From: Rutidosis leptorrhynchoides
Taxonomy: Eukaryota > Streptophyta > Magnoliopsida > Asterales > Asteraceae
Assembly (NCBI RefSeq): GCF_046630445.1
Contig: NC_092333.1
Span: 715,844,001-715,908,000, forward strand
Reading direction: 5' to 3'
DNA: 64,000 bases
Made by a program: the position numbers and the translations under genes. The notes below the pieces were generated by a model that was not told the origin of the DNA, ran no database searches, and was given only the letters and a program-made list of their open reading frames with translations. Positions 1 to 11,193 of the stretch are shown one piece after another (within the stretch, counting starts at the first letter, position 1; every line of letters starts with the position of its first letter).

Positions 1-338
1 CCAAGTGGTCGGATTTATCCTAACCATGAGAAGGATTTATCTCGTACAATGGGGGGGCACCATGCAAATTAGCTGGATAAGACTAATGAATCAGATCCCC
101 AGAAAGGATAATCTCCTTAAAGATTAAAAATCAGCTTTTAAGACTGATATTACTCAATCCTAGAGATTGACCTTAAAGATTGAGAATTCAAACTCATGGA
201 ATTCGATGATATCTAAACTCGAGCTTAAACGAGAAAATATTTTGATCAAAAATACAAACCGATTTGTTTTTTGAAAACCCATTTTCATTGCGTTCATTAC
301 CATTGAACGTAAAATCCTAGGAATTCACCTGAAATTCA

Positions 339-713
339 TTAGGTCACCTGAACTAAATCGGGTGTCAACCGTAAGAACGGTGGTTGCATAGTGGTCAAAG
401 ACAGGACCTTGTGCCAGACCGAAAAATTATAAGGGTGAGCTTTACTATTGCTCCTACCAAGGATAGTAATTGCGTCCGACACGTTATAGACCATAATTAA
501 AAGCATGTCAGGGGAAATTGCCTTAACAGTTGCTTGTTCAACGCTTTCCTTTACAACCGGACGGTAGTTTACCGAAAGGTAATATACGGGACAAGTAAAC
601 TGGACGTGTTGCTTTCCAAATACAAGGTTAGCAAGTGGGTGACACAAAACCGCAAGTTTTGAGCTAAAATTTTCAAATCTGAAACCCACCAAACCCACAA
701 AAATATTTTGCAA
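339..713 (-). CDS. antisense ORF conserved between two Athila-type copies
   Basis: A 124-codon ORF antisense to its host element, just upstream of the 3' LTR. The homologous copy at 43165-43404 keeps about 79 residues with mostly conservative changes, then has a stop where this copy reads on. I recognise no domain. Extra and antisense ORFs are known in some plant Tat/Ogre-type elements between pol and the 3' LTR, so this could be a real accessory ORF. It could also be a frame left open by chance in a young repeat. No ribosomal or promoter evidence is visible. Confidence 0.3.
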   Translation of the reverse strand: MQNIFVGLVGFRFENFSSKLAVLCHPLANLVFGKQHVQFTCPVYYLSVNYRPVVKESVEQATVKAISPDMLLIMVYNVSDAITILGRSNSKAHPYNFSVWHKVLSLTTMQPPFLRLTPDLVQVT

Positions 714-1334
714 ACACCGGTAAAGGGTTATTCCGGAAAACTTATCTAGGGTAAAAACTAGATTTCAAAAGATCAAATGTTTTCATAAAGATCCAATTTC
801 CTTAATGGATCTAAATTTTTATAGTCATGTGGGACTGTAAACCATATCGTTACTACCATTGTTTATACCACCTTATAGAAATCACTGATGTACAAAGTGT
901 GAAGAATAAAGAAGTGATTCTAGTATTTCAAGACAATATTGCTTGAGGACAAGCAACGCTCAAGTGTGGGAATATTTGATAATGCTAAAAACGAACATAT
1001 ATTTCATAGCATTATTCCTCAAGAAAGACAAGCTTTTAGTTGCAATTGTTCTATTTACAAGTGATATTCGTTTAAATAATAAAAGGTGAAGACAAAAGAC
1101 AGATTCGACGAATTGAAGACGCAAACGACCAAAAAGCTCAAAAGTACAAAAGACAATCAAAAAGGTTCCAATTATTGATAAGAAACGTCTCGAAATTACA
1201 ACAGTACAAGATTCAAAACGCAAAGTACAAAATATAAAATTGTACGCAAGGACGTTCGAAAATCCGGAACCGGGACTAGAGTCAACTCTTAACGCTCGAC
1301 GCAACGGACTAAAAATTACAAGTTAATTAGGTAT

Positions 1335-1400
1335 ATAAATATAATATAATATATAATTAATTATATTAATTATATATATATTATATTTATAAATAAAAAC
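1335..1400 (+). promoter_or_regulatory. AT-rich TATA region of Athila-type LTR
   Basis: A run of TATA-like words ending about 45 bp before the twin-hairpin cassette at 1444-1492 and followed by GTCGGCAG. The same order (AT-rich block, GTCGGCA-like word, cassette) occurs in the LTRs at 42.4 kb and 29.1 kb, so this is the likely core promoter of the LTR. Confidence 0.45.
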
Positions 1401-1443
1401 CGTCGGCAGAGAAAGACTCCAAGATATGAGCTGGAATTTCAAA

Positions 1444-1492
1444 CTCCGCGACTTGCGGAGTTTGAAGGCAAAATTCACCGCGAGTCGCGGAG
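1444..1492. repeat. twin hairpin cassette, CTCCGC...GCGGAG word, 32-bp pitch
   Basis: Two related 17-bp hairpin words: CTCCGCGACTTGCGGAG at 1444-1460 and its variant at 1476-1492 (CACCGCGAGTCGCGGAG). Starts are 32 bp apart. The first can form a 6-bp GC-rich stem with a 5-base loop. It sits about 45 bp after the TATA region. The homologous LTR at 40899-42782 has an entirely different palindrome (CCATGCGATCGCATGG) here, at the same 32-bp pitch. Confidence 0.75.
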
Positions 1493-2959
1493 CACCAAAA
1501 ATCGAAAATCCCTATAAAGCCAACCGAATTCTGATCAAAAACCATCATCTTTTTCTTCTCTTATCATACGTAAAATTTATATATATATATATAATTTATA
1601 TTTTAATTTTAATTTTAATTCTAATAATAAGGGTATGTTAGCGAATATTGTAAGGGTGTAAGTCGAAATTCTGTCCGTGTAACGCTACGCTATTTTTAAT
1701 CATTGTAAGTTATGTTCAACCTTTTTATATTAATGTCTCGTAGCTAAGTTATTATTATGCTTATTTAAAACGAAGTAATCATGATGTTGGGCTAATTACT
1801 AAAATTGGGTAATTGGGCTTTGTACCATAATTGGGGTTTGGACAAAAGAACGACACTTGTGGAAATTAGACTATGGGCTATTAATGGGCTTTATATTTGT
1901 TTAACTAAATGAAAGTTTGTTAATGTTAATATAAAGATTTACAATTGGGCGTCCCTATAAACTACCATATACACTCAATCGGACACGATGGGCGGGGTAT
2001 TTGTATGTACGAATAATCGTTCATTTAACCGGACACGGGAATGGATTAATAGCCACTAGAATAATTAAAACAGGGGTGAAATTACATTCAAGGGTAATTG
2101 GTGTAATTGTTAACAAAGTAGTAAAACCTTGGTTTACACGCAGTCGATAACCTGGTGTATTCATTAAACAAAGTATTAAAACCTTGTTACAATTCGAATC
2201 CCCAATTAGTTAGAATATTTAACTTCGGGTATAATAATAATTTGACAAGGACACTCGCACTTTATATTTATGACTGATGGACTGTTATGGACAAAAACCA
2301 GACGGACATATTGAATAATCCAGGACAAAGGACAATTAACCCATGGACATAAAACTAAAATCAACACGTCAAACATCATGATTACGGAAGTTTAAATAAG
2401 CATAATTCTTTTATTTCATATTTAATTTCCTTTATTTTATATTTAATTGCACTTCTAATTATCGCACTTTTATTTATTGTTATTTAATCGCACTATTAAT
2501 TATCGTACTTTTTAATTATCGCAATTTTATTTTATCGCACTTTTATTATTCGCAATTTCATTATCGTTATTTACTTTAAGTTTTAATTTAAGTCTTTTAT
2601 TTATTTAATATTTTACATTAGGTTTTAACTGCGACTAAAGTTTTAAAATCGACAAACCGGTCATTAAACGGTAAAAACCCCCCTTTATAATAATAATATT
2701 ACTTATATATATATTTGTATTTTTATAAAAGTAAACTAATATAGCGTTGAGCTTTGTTTAAAGATTTCCCTGTGGAACGAACCGGACTTACTAAAAACTA
2801 CACTACTGTACGATTAGGTACACTGCCTATAAGTGTTGTAGCAAGGTTTAAGTATATCCATTCTATAAATAAATAAATATCTTGTGTAAAATTGTATCGT
2901 ATTTAATAGTTTTTCCTAGTAAAATATAAACTATTTTATATACACCTCGCATAACATCA

Positions 2960-3823
2960 CATGTAAATAAGTCATGAATGATTACTCATATTTTTGTAAT
3001 TTTATGAGATATTTCATGCTAGTTGCCAAATGATGGTTCCCACATGTGTTAGGTGACTCACATGGGCTGCTAAGAGCTGATCATTGGAGTGTATATACCA
3101 ATAGTACATACATCTAAAAGCTGTGTATTGTACGAGTACGAATACGGGTGCATACGAGTAGAATTGTTGATGAAACTGAACGAGGATGTAATTGTAAGCA
3201 TTTTTGTTAAGTAGAAGTATTTTGATAAGTGTATTGAAGTCTTTCAAAAGTATATAAATACATATTAAAACACTACATGTATATACATTTTAACTGAGTC
3301 GTTAAGTCATCGTTAGTCGTTACATGTAAGTGTTGTTTTGAAACCTTTAGGTTAACGATCTTGTTAAATGTTGTTAACCCAATGTTTATAATATCAAATG
3401 AGATTTTAAATTATTATATTATCATGATATTATCATGTATGAATATCTCTTAATATGATATATATACATTAAATGTCTTTACAACGATAATCGTTACATA
3501 TATGTCTGGTTTAAAAATCATTAAGTTAGTAGTCTTGTTTTTACATATGTAGTTCATTGTTAATATACTTAATGATATGTTTACTTATCATAGTATCATG
3601 TTAACTATATATATATCCATATATATGTCATCATATAGTTTTTACAAGTTTTAACGTTCGTGAATCACCGGTCAACTTGGGTGGTCAATTGTCTATATGA
3701 AACATATTTCAATTAATCAAGTCTTAACAAGTTTGATTGCTTAACATGTTGGAAACATTTAATCATGTAAATATCAATCTCAATTAATATATATAAACAT
3801 GGAAAAGTTCGGGTCACTACAGT
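2960..3823 (-). mobile_element. 5' part of a minus-oriented LTR (TGTAGTGACCC family)
   Basis: Read on the minus strand, the sequence begins TGTAGTGACCCGAAC at 3823 and runs to 2960, where the Athila-type LTR has cut it off. The TG start and the CCCGAAC block are typical of long LTRs of Del-like Ty3/gypsy elements. No internal sequence is attached. Confidence 0.55.
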
Positions 3824-4820
3824 TAATACACTTAATGATATATTTAATTATCATTTAACATAATTAACCAAGTGTATCAATATCTTAATATGATTCATAT
3901 GTACCTAGTAAGACGTTATAACGATAATCGTTATATATATCGTTTTCGAGTTTCTTAATTTAATAGTATCATTTTTATGTATATAACTCATTGTTAAAAT
4001 GATATTATTATATGTATGTATCTCATTAGGTATTTTAACATGATTTTAACAATGAGTTATATACATAAAAATGATACTATTAAATTAAGAAACTCGAAAA
4101 TGATATATATAACGATTATCGTTATAACGTCTTACTAGGTACATATGGATCATATTAAGATATTGATACACTTGGTTAATTATGTTAAATTATAAGTAAA
4201 TATATCATTAAGTGTATTAACAATGAACTACATATGTAAAAATAAGACTACTAACTTAATGATTTTGAAACGAGACATATATGTAACGATTATCGTTGTA
4301 ACGACATTTAATGTATATAGATCATATTAAGAGATATTCGTACATCATAATATCATGATAATATAATAATTTAAAATCTCATTTGATATTATAAACATTG
4401 GGTTAACAACATTTAACAAGATCGTTAACCTAAAGGTTTCAAAACAACATTTACATGTAATGACTAACGATGACTTAACGACTCAGTTAAAATGTATATA
4501 CATGTAGTGTTTTAATATGTATTCATACACTTTTGAAAGACTTCAAGACACTTATCAAAATACTTCTACTTAACAAAAATTCTTGCAATTACATCCTCGT
4601 TCAGTTTCATCAACAAATCTACTCGTATGCACCTGTATTCGTACTCGTACAATACACAGCTTTTAGATGTATGTACTATTGGTATATACACTCCAATGAT
4701 CAGCTCTTAGCAGCCCATGTGAGTCACCTAACACATGTGGGAACCATCATTTGGCAACTAGCATGAAATATCTCATAAAATTACAAAAATATGAGTAATC
4801 ATTCATGACTTATTTACATG
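2960..4820. repeat. large imperfect inverted repeat of LTR sequence
   Basis: Two arms of about 0.8-1 kb meet at about 4020-4040. ORFs of 77 codons at 3014-3247 (minus) and 4533-4766 (plus) are near-identical shadows of each other, which shows the symmetry; I do not consider them genes. The left arm carries about 230 bp more (about 3600-3823), ending in the LTR terminus GGGTCACTACA at 3823. The left arm therefore looks like the 5' part of a minus-oriented LTR placed head to head against a plus-oriented LTR of the same family. The left end coincides with the Athila-type LTR boundary at 2959. Confidence 0.8.
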
Positions 4821-6712
4821 AAAACAAAATTACACATCCTTTATATCTAATCCATATACCAACGACCAAAAACACCTACAAACACTTACATTCTTCAATT
4901 TTCTTGATCTAATTGATCTCTCTCAAGTTCTATCTTCAAGTTCTAAGTGTTCTTCATAAATTCTATAAGTTCTAGTTTCATAAAATCAAGAATACTTCTA
5001 AGATTGTAAGTTTACTTCCAATCTTGTAAAGTGATCATCCAATCTCAAGAAATCTTTCTTATTTACAGTAAGATATCTTTCTAATACAAGGTAATACTCA
5101 TATTCAAACTTTGATTCAATTTCTATAACTATAACAATCTTATTTCGAGTGAAAATTTTACTTGAACTTGTTTTCGTGTCATGATTATGCTTCAAGAACT
5201 TTCAAGCCATCCAAGGATCCTTTGAAGCTAGATCTATTTTTCTCATTTCCAGTAGGTTTATCCACAAAACCTGAGGTAGTAATGATGTTCATAACATCAT
5301 TCGATTCATATATATAAAACTACCTTATTCGAAGGTTTAAACTTGAAATCACTAGAACATAGTTTAGTTAATTATAAACTTGTTCGCAAACAAAAGTTAA
5401 TCCTTCTAACTTGACTTTTAAAATCAAATAAACACATGTTCTATATCTATATGATATGCTAACTTAATGATTTAAAACCTGGAATGTGACGATCGCTCCA
5501 AATCCATATGGACGAACACGTCATTCATCGATTTCATTGCGAGGTATTTGACCTCTATATGATACGTTTTGTAAACATTGCATTCTTTTGAAAAGGCACA
5601 CCATAAATGAATATTTAAATCAAAGGTTTTCGACATCTGATGATTTTTACATATAGACAATCACCGTAAATAAGTTTACAATAGTACTTCCATTGACAAT
5701 GCAGTCAAAATAAGATACATGGTGATGATTTGGTGAATGCAACGTTTCCTTGATAAATATGCCATGTAAGACTCCATGCACATAGCTTGTCTAACATATA
5801 AGCAAACAGCGGAAGACTTCTAGGAAACCTGAGAATAAACATGCTAACAAGTGTAAACACAAAGGTTGGTGAGTTCATAGTTTTAATGTTTCGTATAATC
5901 TGTATATAAAGGTGGATCACAAGATTTCAGTTGTTTCATCCAGAAACGTTTATCAATAGATTATATAAAAGTGGATCACAAGATTTCAGTTGTTTCATCC
6001 AGAAACGTTTATCAATAGATTCTACATAACAGAGCACCTGGTAACTAAACTTTAACGTTATAATGATAAATACCCCATTCGTTTTAATACACGCAAACCA
6101 ACGTGTCCTAAACTCAAATAACATACGTCCGTTAAAAGGCTAGCGCTCTAGCTCGGACGGGGATGTCAAGCCCTATGGATCCATATACAATTATTCGCGC
6201 CCACCAGTCCATATCATATGTACTGGCAGCTACTAGTTACCAAAGCTAAGGGATTTTCGGTTTAACTCAGTGTAGAATTTAGTATGTACTTGTATCCATT
6301 GTGTTTAAAATAAAGTGCATGTATTCTCAGCCCAAAAATATAGATTGCAAAAGCAATTAAAAAGGGAGCAAATGAAACTCACCTTATCAGCATATAAAGT
6401 CGTTCATCGTAATGTGATCGAAACTCAGAGTATCGAATAACCATAGATCTCAACGTATCAATATTGAGATTTAATATTGTAGAAAAGTACGTAGACGTAA
6501 CGGAGATGATAAACACTAGGTTTGATTCACAAATATACCCCCGAACGTTACCCATAACCTCTTTGGCAATAACCCATAATTTCCTTAACTCTAGCTTGCT
6601 CGTAAACTTGTTTTGAAATCGTTTGGACATAACCTCGTCGTAGTATTTTATGTATAATACTAATAATATTACTAATAAAAATAATAAGATTAATAATAAT
6701 TATATTAATCTT

Positions 6713-6718
<6 letters not shown>

Positions 6719-6753
<35 letters not shown>
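6719..6753. repeat. (TA)n microsatellite
   Basis: About 35 bp of TA dinucleotides inside the LTR. It creates spurious ORFs rich in Ile and Tyr on both strands. Confidence 0.9.
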
Positions 6754-6757
<4 letters not shown>

Positions 6758-6841
6758 AGAGACAGAGAGATTTTGAGAAAAAAAAGTAAATATATTCGAA
6801 CAAAACTTGCGAGCTTTATAGACCTGGCCTGATTTCCACTG

Positions 6842-6889
6842 CCATGCGATCGCATGGCTGGGCAGTGTAATTCCTATGCGATCGCATGG
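6842..6889. repeat. twin palindrome cassette, CCATGCGATCGCATGG, 32-bp pitch
   Basis: A perfect 16-bp palindrome at 6842-6857, a 16-bp spacer, then a 15/16 copy at 6874-6889. It lies about 45 bp inside the likely TATA region (about 6935, minus strand) of this LTR. The spacer shares TAATTC with the cassette at 29145-29192, although the two host LTRs face opposite ways. Confidence 0.85.
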
Positions 6890-7337
6890 GAAACTTTTCC
6901 AGCTCACAATGTTTTGGCAACTAGCTCGTCGACATATTTTTATAATATATATAATATATAATTTAAATTAATTAATTATATATTATATTTTATTCTCGTG
7001 CATAGTTGATTTGTAATTTTTGTTTCGATAAGTCGTACGTCGTCACTCGACTTATGTCCCGGTTCCGGTTTTTCGAATGTCCCTTCGTACGCTGAGAAAA
7101 CTTGTACATTACATTTTGGAACACGTACCTTAGTCAAAATATAGCCTTAAATTATCCCTAAATTATATCACTCAAAATATAACTTATACATTTGAGTGTT
7201 TTGGTCATTTACATCTATAAATCATCGTCTCGCTATTTGTTAAAATACATTTTAAAATAGTGTTTACCGTAGCAAGTTACTGTAGCAATTCACTGTAGCA
7301 AAGTCAATTTCACTGTAGCAAGTAGTGATTTTCGAAA

Positions 7338-8644
7338 GAAAAAATTGCACCGTTGGTCACTCATGTTTAACTCAAATTTCATGTTAGTCACTAATGTTTG
7401 TTTTGAACATTGTTGGTCACTCAAGTATACAAAAGTTCTATGGCTAGTCACTTTTAAACTTTTGTAAAAAAAAAAATGCATCACATGTTTTACATGTGAA
7501 GGTATAATCGTCCACACACATTTTTCCATAATAGCAATCCAAGCTACGATCAAAATATGTGAGATTTTTTAAGTGCTCTTCCAAGGAAAGATTATGATTC
7601 CACTTGTGTTAGTATCTTTACACACAACTATCATCACTCCTCCCACTGATGCATCAAAAAACAAAAAGATACTTTTATTATTATTTTAAGTAGTAATAAA
7701 TCAACATCATATTCCTTCTACTGATTCTATATTTAGATCCAATCCAACTTATTTTTTCATTTAAATTTTTTTTTTTTTTTTTTGTTTCTTCAGGAAGGTT
7801 TGGGGGACAAAATTGAGTCTCAACTGGTCAAGGTTCTCTCCGAGAGCACTATCGGAAAATGTTTCATTGCGGTGTCATTCATGATTCTTGCATTCAAATT
7901 TGGTGGTTCCTTTTTAAATCTTGGTGAAAAAATAACAGCCAACTATGCCTCGATCAAGAAGATCTACAATACCCTATTGAAGCTATCTATCTATCTTATC
8001 TATTAATTAGTCGATCCATGTGAAGGTATTTGAAGAAACTGATTTTGGAATTCGTTTTTGACTTTTGTTGACTATTTTGGGGTTTTGATGATCTAGATCG
8101 AATATGAGAAAAGTAAAAACGTGGAAAGGTTGAAAATCATTTAGTGAATGTTTCTTCAGAGTTATCGAGTTATGATAATTTTTTGTTTCGAGTTTTTTTT
8201 AGATCTGAAATCGATTTGTTCATCAAATTTGGTAGTGTTTTGCTAAATCTGAAAATGGAGAATTGTTCAGAATGTTCAAACGCTGCTAACTGCATCGTTT
8301 GGTGGATTGGGGTCGAGTTTTGAACTGTTTTTGAAGAACGCCGCCAACAGCCCACTTGAGCCGCCGCCTGAAACTCGCCGGATTCTGCTGTTTAACAAGA
8401 ACATATCAGATGAGGCATATTTCCGGTAGCCTGAGTTTGGTATGATGATTCAAACAACAAAAATGTGTATGGACGTTTATACCCTCATGTCTAAAACACG
8501 TGATGAATTTTTTTTACAGAAATTTGAAAGGTGACCAACCATGTAACTTTTGTATACTTGAGTGATCAACCATTCTCAAAACAAACATTAGTGGCTAACA
8601 TGAAATTTGAAGTAAACATGAGTGATCAATGGCGTAATTTTTTC
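7338..8644. mobile_element. non-autonomous Mutator-like element (possible Pack-MULE)
   Basis: 1307-bp insertion flanked by the 9-bp direct repeat TTTTCGAAA (7329-7337 and 8645-8653). The uninterrupted copy near 10660 has this target once. Terminal inverted repeats are about 105 bp and begin GAAAAAATTGCACCGTTGG on the left and, read inward, GAAAAAATTACGCCATTGA on the right. A 9-bp duplication with long terminal repeats is diagnostic of Mutator-like elements. No transposase is present. The interior holds an exon-like ORF, so it may carry captured host sequence. Confidence 0.85.
7782..8006 (+). pseudogene. exon-like ORF carried in the Mutator-like element
   Basis: A 74-codon ORF. A pyrimidine-rich tract ending in TTTCTTCAG at about 7791 looks like a splice acceptor, so the real exon may begin with the codons for Glu-Gly-Leu-Gly-Asp. 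The middle (SFMILAFKF, about residues 32-40) is hydrophobic and could be part of a membrane segment. I do not recognise the family. A non-transposase exon inside long Mutator-type terminal repeats suggests gene-fragment capture, but no parental gene is visible here. Confidence 0.35.
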
Positions 8645-9176
8645 TTTTCGAAAACACTGTAGCATTTTGAGTACTGTAGCAATTTGAAAATACTGTAGCA
8701 AATTAGTGTATTACTGGTTCATCTTAAATGCTTTAGTTAACTTATCTAAATATCAATCGAATCAATAAACGAATGTTACTATCGTTTACTAAATAACTTG
8801 AAATTATATATATGTATATATCTTTTTAATATACATAAATCAGTTTTTAAATACACATTGAAAGTTATTTATAAATAAATTTTAATAATAAATATTCCAA
8901 CTTATCATATATATTCAAATAGATATTTAAACCAATAAGTTTAATGTACGGTCTCAAACAATTAATACATTGTTACCTTTTCAAATTATAGTATATATGT
9001 ATCTATTTATATATAATTGTTCGCGAATCGTCGAAAACAACCGAAGGGTATTTAAATATATAAAAGTAGTTCAAAAATTTTGAGATTCAGTTTTACAGAC
9101 TTTGCTTATCGTGTTGGAAATGTTAGTCATACAAAGATTAAGTTTAAATTTGGTCAGAAATTTCCGGGTCATCACA

Positions 9177-9232
9177 GTACCTACCCGTTAAAGAAATTTC
9201 GTCCCGAAATTTGAGTGAGGTCGTCATGGCTA
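9177..9232 (-). other. polypurine tract and 3' internal end of the Del-like element
   Basis: On the minus strand this reads as a TTTCGGGACGAAATTTC block followed by a purine-rich AACGGGTAGGTAC directly abutting the LTR start at 9176. That is the position of the plus-strand primer of a Ty3/gypsy element and fixes the element's orientation. Confidence 0.75.
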
Positions 9233-10362
9233 ACAATAAAAATGTTTTCATGACGAATATGAGTCGATAACTAGAGTTTTATCACGGTTGAATAATATAG
9301 ATACAACAATCCAATTACTTGAAGCGTATGAGAGAAGTTATCGTAATCAAGTGAAATGGAGAATAGAGATGCGTCTTATCTCTTGTTGTAGTAACAATTG
9401 ATTTCCGGATTTTAAGGAATAGAAAATCTTCATAATCTAAATAAGATTTGATTCTTTAGAATTTGCGGAAATTAGGATTTTCTTTGATTAAATGCGTAAT
9501 CTGCCTCGATTGCTATGTCTGATATTTCGCTTATAAATTGACCACTTCCATTTCATTATTTTCACTACTCCTACATCTTCTTCCTCATTTCATACTTTCA
9601 AAAGATTGTGAAATGCTTCATCCAGTTCTGATTCTTGATATACTCCTAACTTTCATATCTGTCATTCTTCTTTTTCATCTACCACCAGAGGAAGTTATTT
9701 TCTTCTACCATTACCTTGGGGTTATAGTGTTTTTCATTCTCCCGTGTCTTTATATTGCTATACGCATTGATATACACGGTTTGTAATTTATGTGTTGTCA
9801 TCGAACTTTATATCTTTCCTTATTTTTCAGAGTCCCTGCTTCTGTCTTTTTATAATCATTGACATCCACAGTTACTGCTCCCTCCTATTTACTGCGATTT
9901 ATACTCCAATTTCTATTTCGGAGCTTTGTCCCTTCGTTTCTTCTTCTTGCGATTAGACATCTCTTGTAATGGTCCAGAATTCGTAGGTATGGAGTTTTGG
10001 ATGAACATAGTTAATGTTCTGAGAAGGTAATCGTAATGGCACGATCTTGATTTGTCAAATTACCAGAATATCCGGAAAAGACCGAATCATTAAGAAAATA
10101 TTTTCTTGATATGTTTAGAGGTTAAATAGAATAAAAGAGTTATGTAACATGGGTCATGATGATGGTGTGATCTGTGAACATTTATCAAGTTCCATTAGAA
10201 ACTCAGCATGACTTACTGTAATATAATCACGTTGATCAAGTGTCATTATATTATACTAACTCATGCTTCAATTCCCAACATTACTTCAAAACATTTATAT
10301 TTTAAACTTGAAAGTTTCAGAATTTAGAAACTAAAATAGTTTCTGTTATGGTGTAACACAGA
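9233..10362 (-). other. residual internal sequence, non-coding
   Basis: About 1.1 kb between the polypurine tract and the truncated 5' LTR. I see no retroviral domain on either strand. The 82-codon plus-strand ORF at 9538-9786 is hydrophobic and antisense to the element; I have no support for it as a gene. Confidence 0.45.
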
Positions 10363-11193
10363 TATCGTACGTCGTCACTCGACTTATGTCCCGGTTCCGG
10401 TTTTTCGAATGTCCCTTCGTACGCTGAGAAAACTTGTACATTACATTTTGGAACACGTACCTTAGTCAAAATATAGCCTTAAATTATCCCTAAATTATAT
10501 CACTCAAAATATAACTTATACATTTGAGTGTTTTGGTCATTTACATCTATAAATCATCGTCTCGCTATTTGTTAAAATACATTTTAAAATAGTGTTTACT
10601 GTAGCAAAGTTACTATAGCAATTCACTGTAGCAAAGTCAATTTCACTGTAGCAAGTAGTGATTTTCGAAAACACTGTAGCATTTTGAGTACTGTAGCAAT
10701 TTAAAAATACTGTAGCAAATTAGTGTTTTACTGGTTCATCTTAAATGCTTTAGTTAACTTATCTAAATATCAATCGAATCAATAAACGAATGTTACTATC
10801 ATTTACTAAATAACTTGAAATTATATATATGTATATATCTTTTTAATATACATAAATCAGTTTTTAAATACACATTGAAAGTTATTTATAAATAAATTTT
10901 AATAATAAATATTCCAACTTATCATATATATTCAAATAGATATTTAAACCAATAAGTTTAATGTACGGTCTCAAACAATTAATACATTGTTACCTTTTTA
11001 AATTATAGTATATATGTATCTATTTATATATAATTGTTCGCGAATCGTCGAAAACAACCGAAGGGTATTTAAATATATAAAAGTAGTTCAAAAATTTTGA
11101 GATTCAGTTTTATAGACTTTGCTTATCGTGTCAAAAATGTTAATCATACAAAGATTAAGTTTAAATTTGGTCAAAAATTTCCGGGTCATCACA
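10363..11193 (-). repeat. truncated 5' LTR of the deleted Del-like element
   Basis: Closely matches 7032-7328 plus 8654-9176, that is, the LTR without the Mutator-like insertion. It therefore shows the pre-insertion state of that site. It lacks the part carrying the twin palindrome cassette. Confidence 0.8.

Larger units (their letters stand above)
1..2959 (+). mobile_element. Athila/Tat-type LTR retrotransposon, 3' end with 3' LTR
   Basis: Plus-oriented end of an Athila/Tat-type element, continuing off the left edge of the window. It is the reverse complement of about 40899-43880 along almost its whole length. The LTR 3' end is placed at 2959, where homology with the other copy stops and the sequence ends in CA. 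The conserved block reading CCCTGTGGAACGAAC (about 2769-2783) is shared with every other Athila-type LTR here. No primer-binding site follows 2959, so this is a 3' or solo LTR rather than a 5' LTR. The LTR start is uncertain; a TG at 1087 (TGAAGACAAAAG) is the best candidate because related LTRs in this window also begin TGAAGAC. About 1-1086 would then be internal 3' untranslated sequence. Confidence 0.7.
5485..9176 (-). repeat. 3' LTR of the deleted Del-like element
   Basis: About 2.4 kb once the 1.3-kb Mutator-like insertion and its duplication are removed. It is homologous to the LTR at 28532-40137 with its own insertion removed; for example 6380-6630 on the minus strand matches 38280-38460. 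Short ORFs at 5472-5660, 5705-5920, 5936-6124, 6379-6630 and 6548-6907 are non-coding LTR readings. Confidence 0.75.
5485..11193 (-). mobile_element. internally deleted Del-like LTR retrotransposon with TSD
   Basis: Non-autonomous minus-strand element flanked by the direct repeat TGGAA (5480-5484 and 11194-11198). It starts TGTGACGATCG at 5485 and ends CCGGGTCATCACA at 11193, the reverse complement of the TGTGATGACCCGG start expected of this LTR family. Parts in element order: truncated 5' LTR (11193-10363), a short 3' internal stretch (10362-9177), polypurine tract, full 3' LTR (9176-5485) with a Mutator-like insertion. All gag-pol is missing. One deletion ran from inside the 5' LTR to the 3' internal region. 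Confidence 0.8.

Noticed and set aside
3014-4766. Matching 77-codon ORFs at 3014-3247 and 4533-4766
   Set aside because: Two arms of one inverted LTR repeat; no family resemblance, matched only by DNA symmetry.
9538-9786. 82-codon hydrophobic plus-strand ORF as a membrane protein gene
   Set aside because: T-rich sequence antisense to retroelement internal DNA; no homologue recognised and no gene structure.
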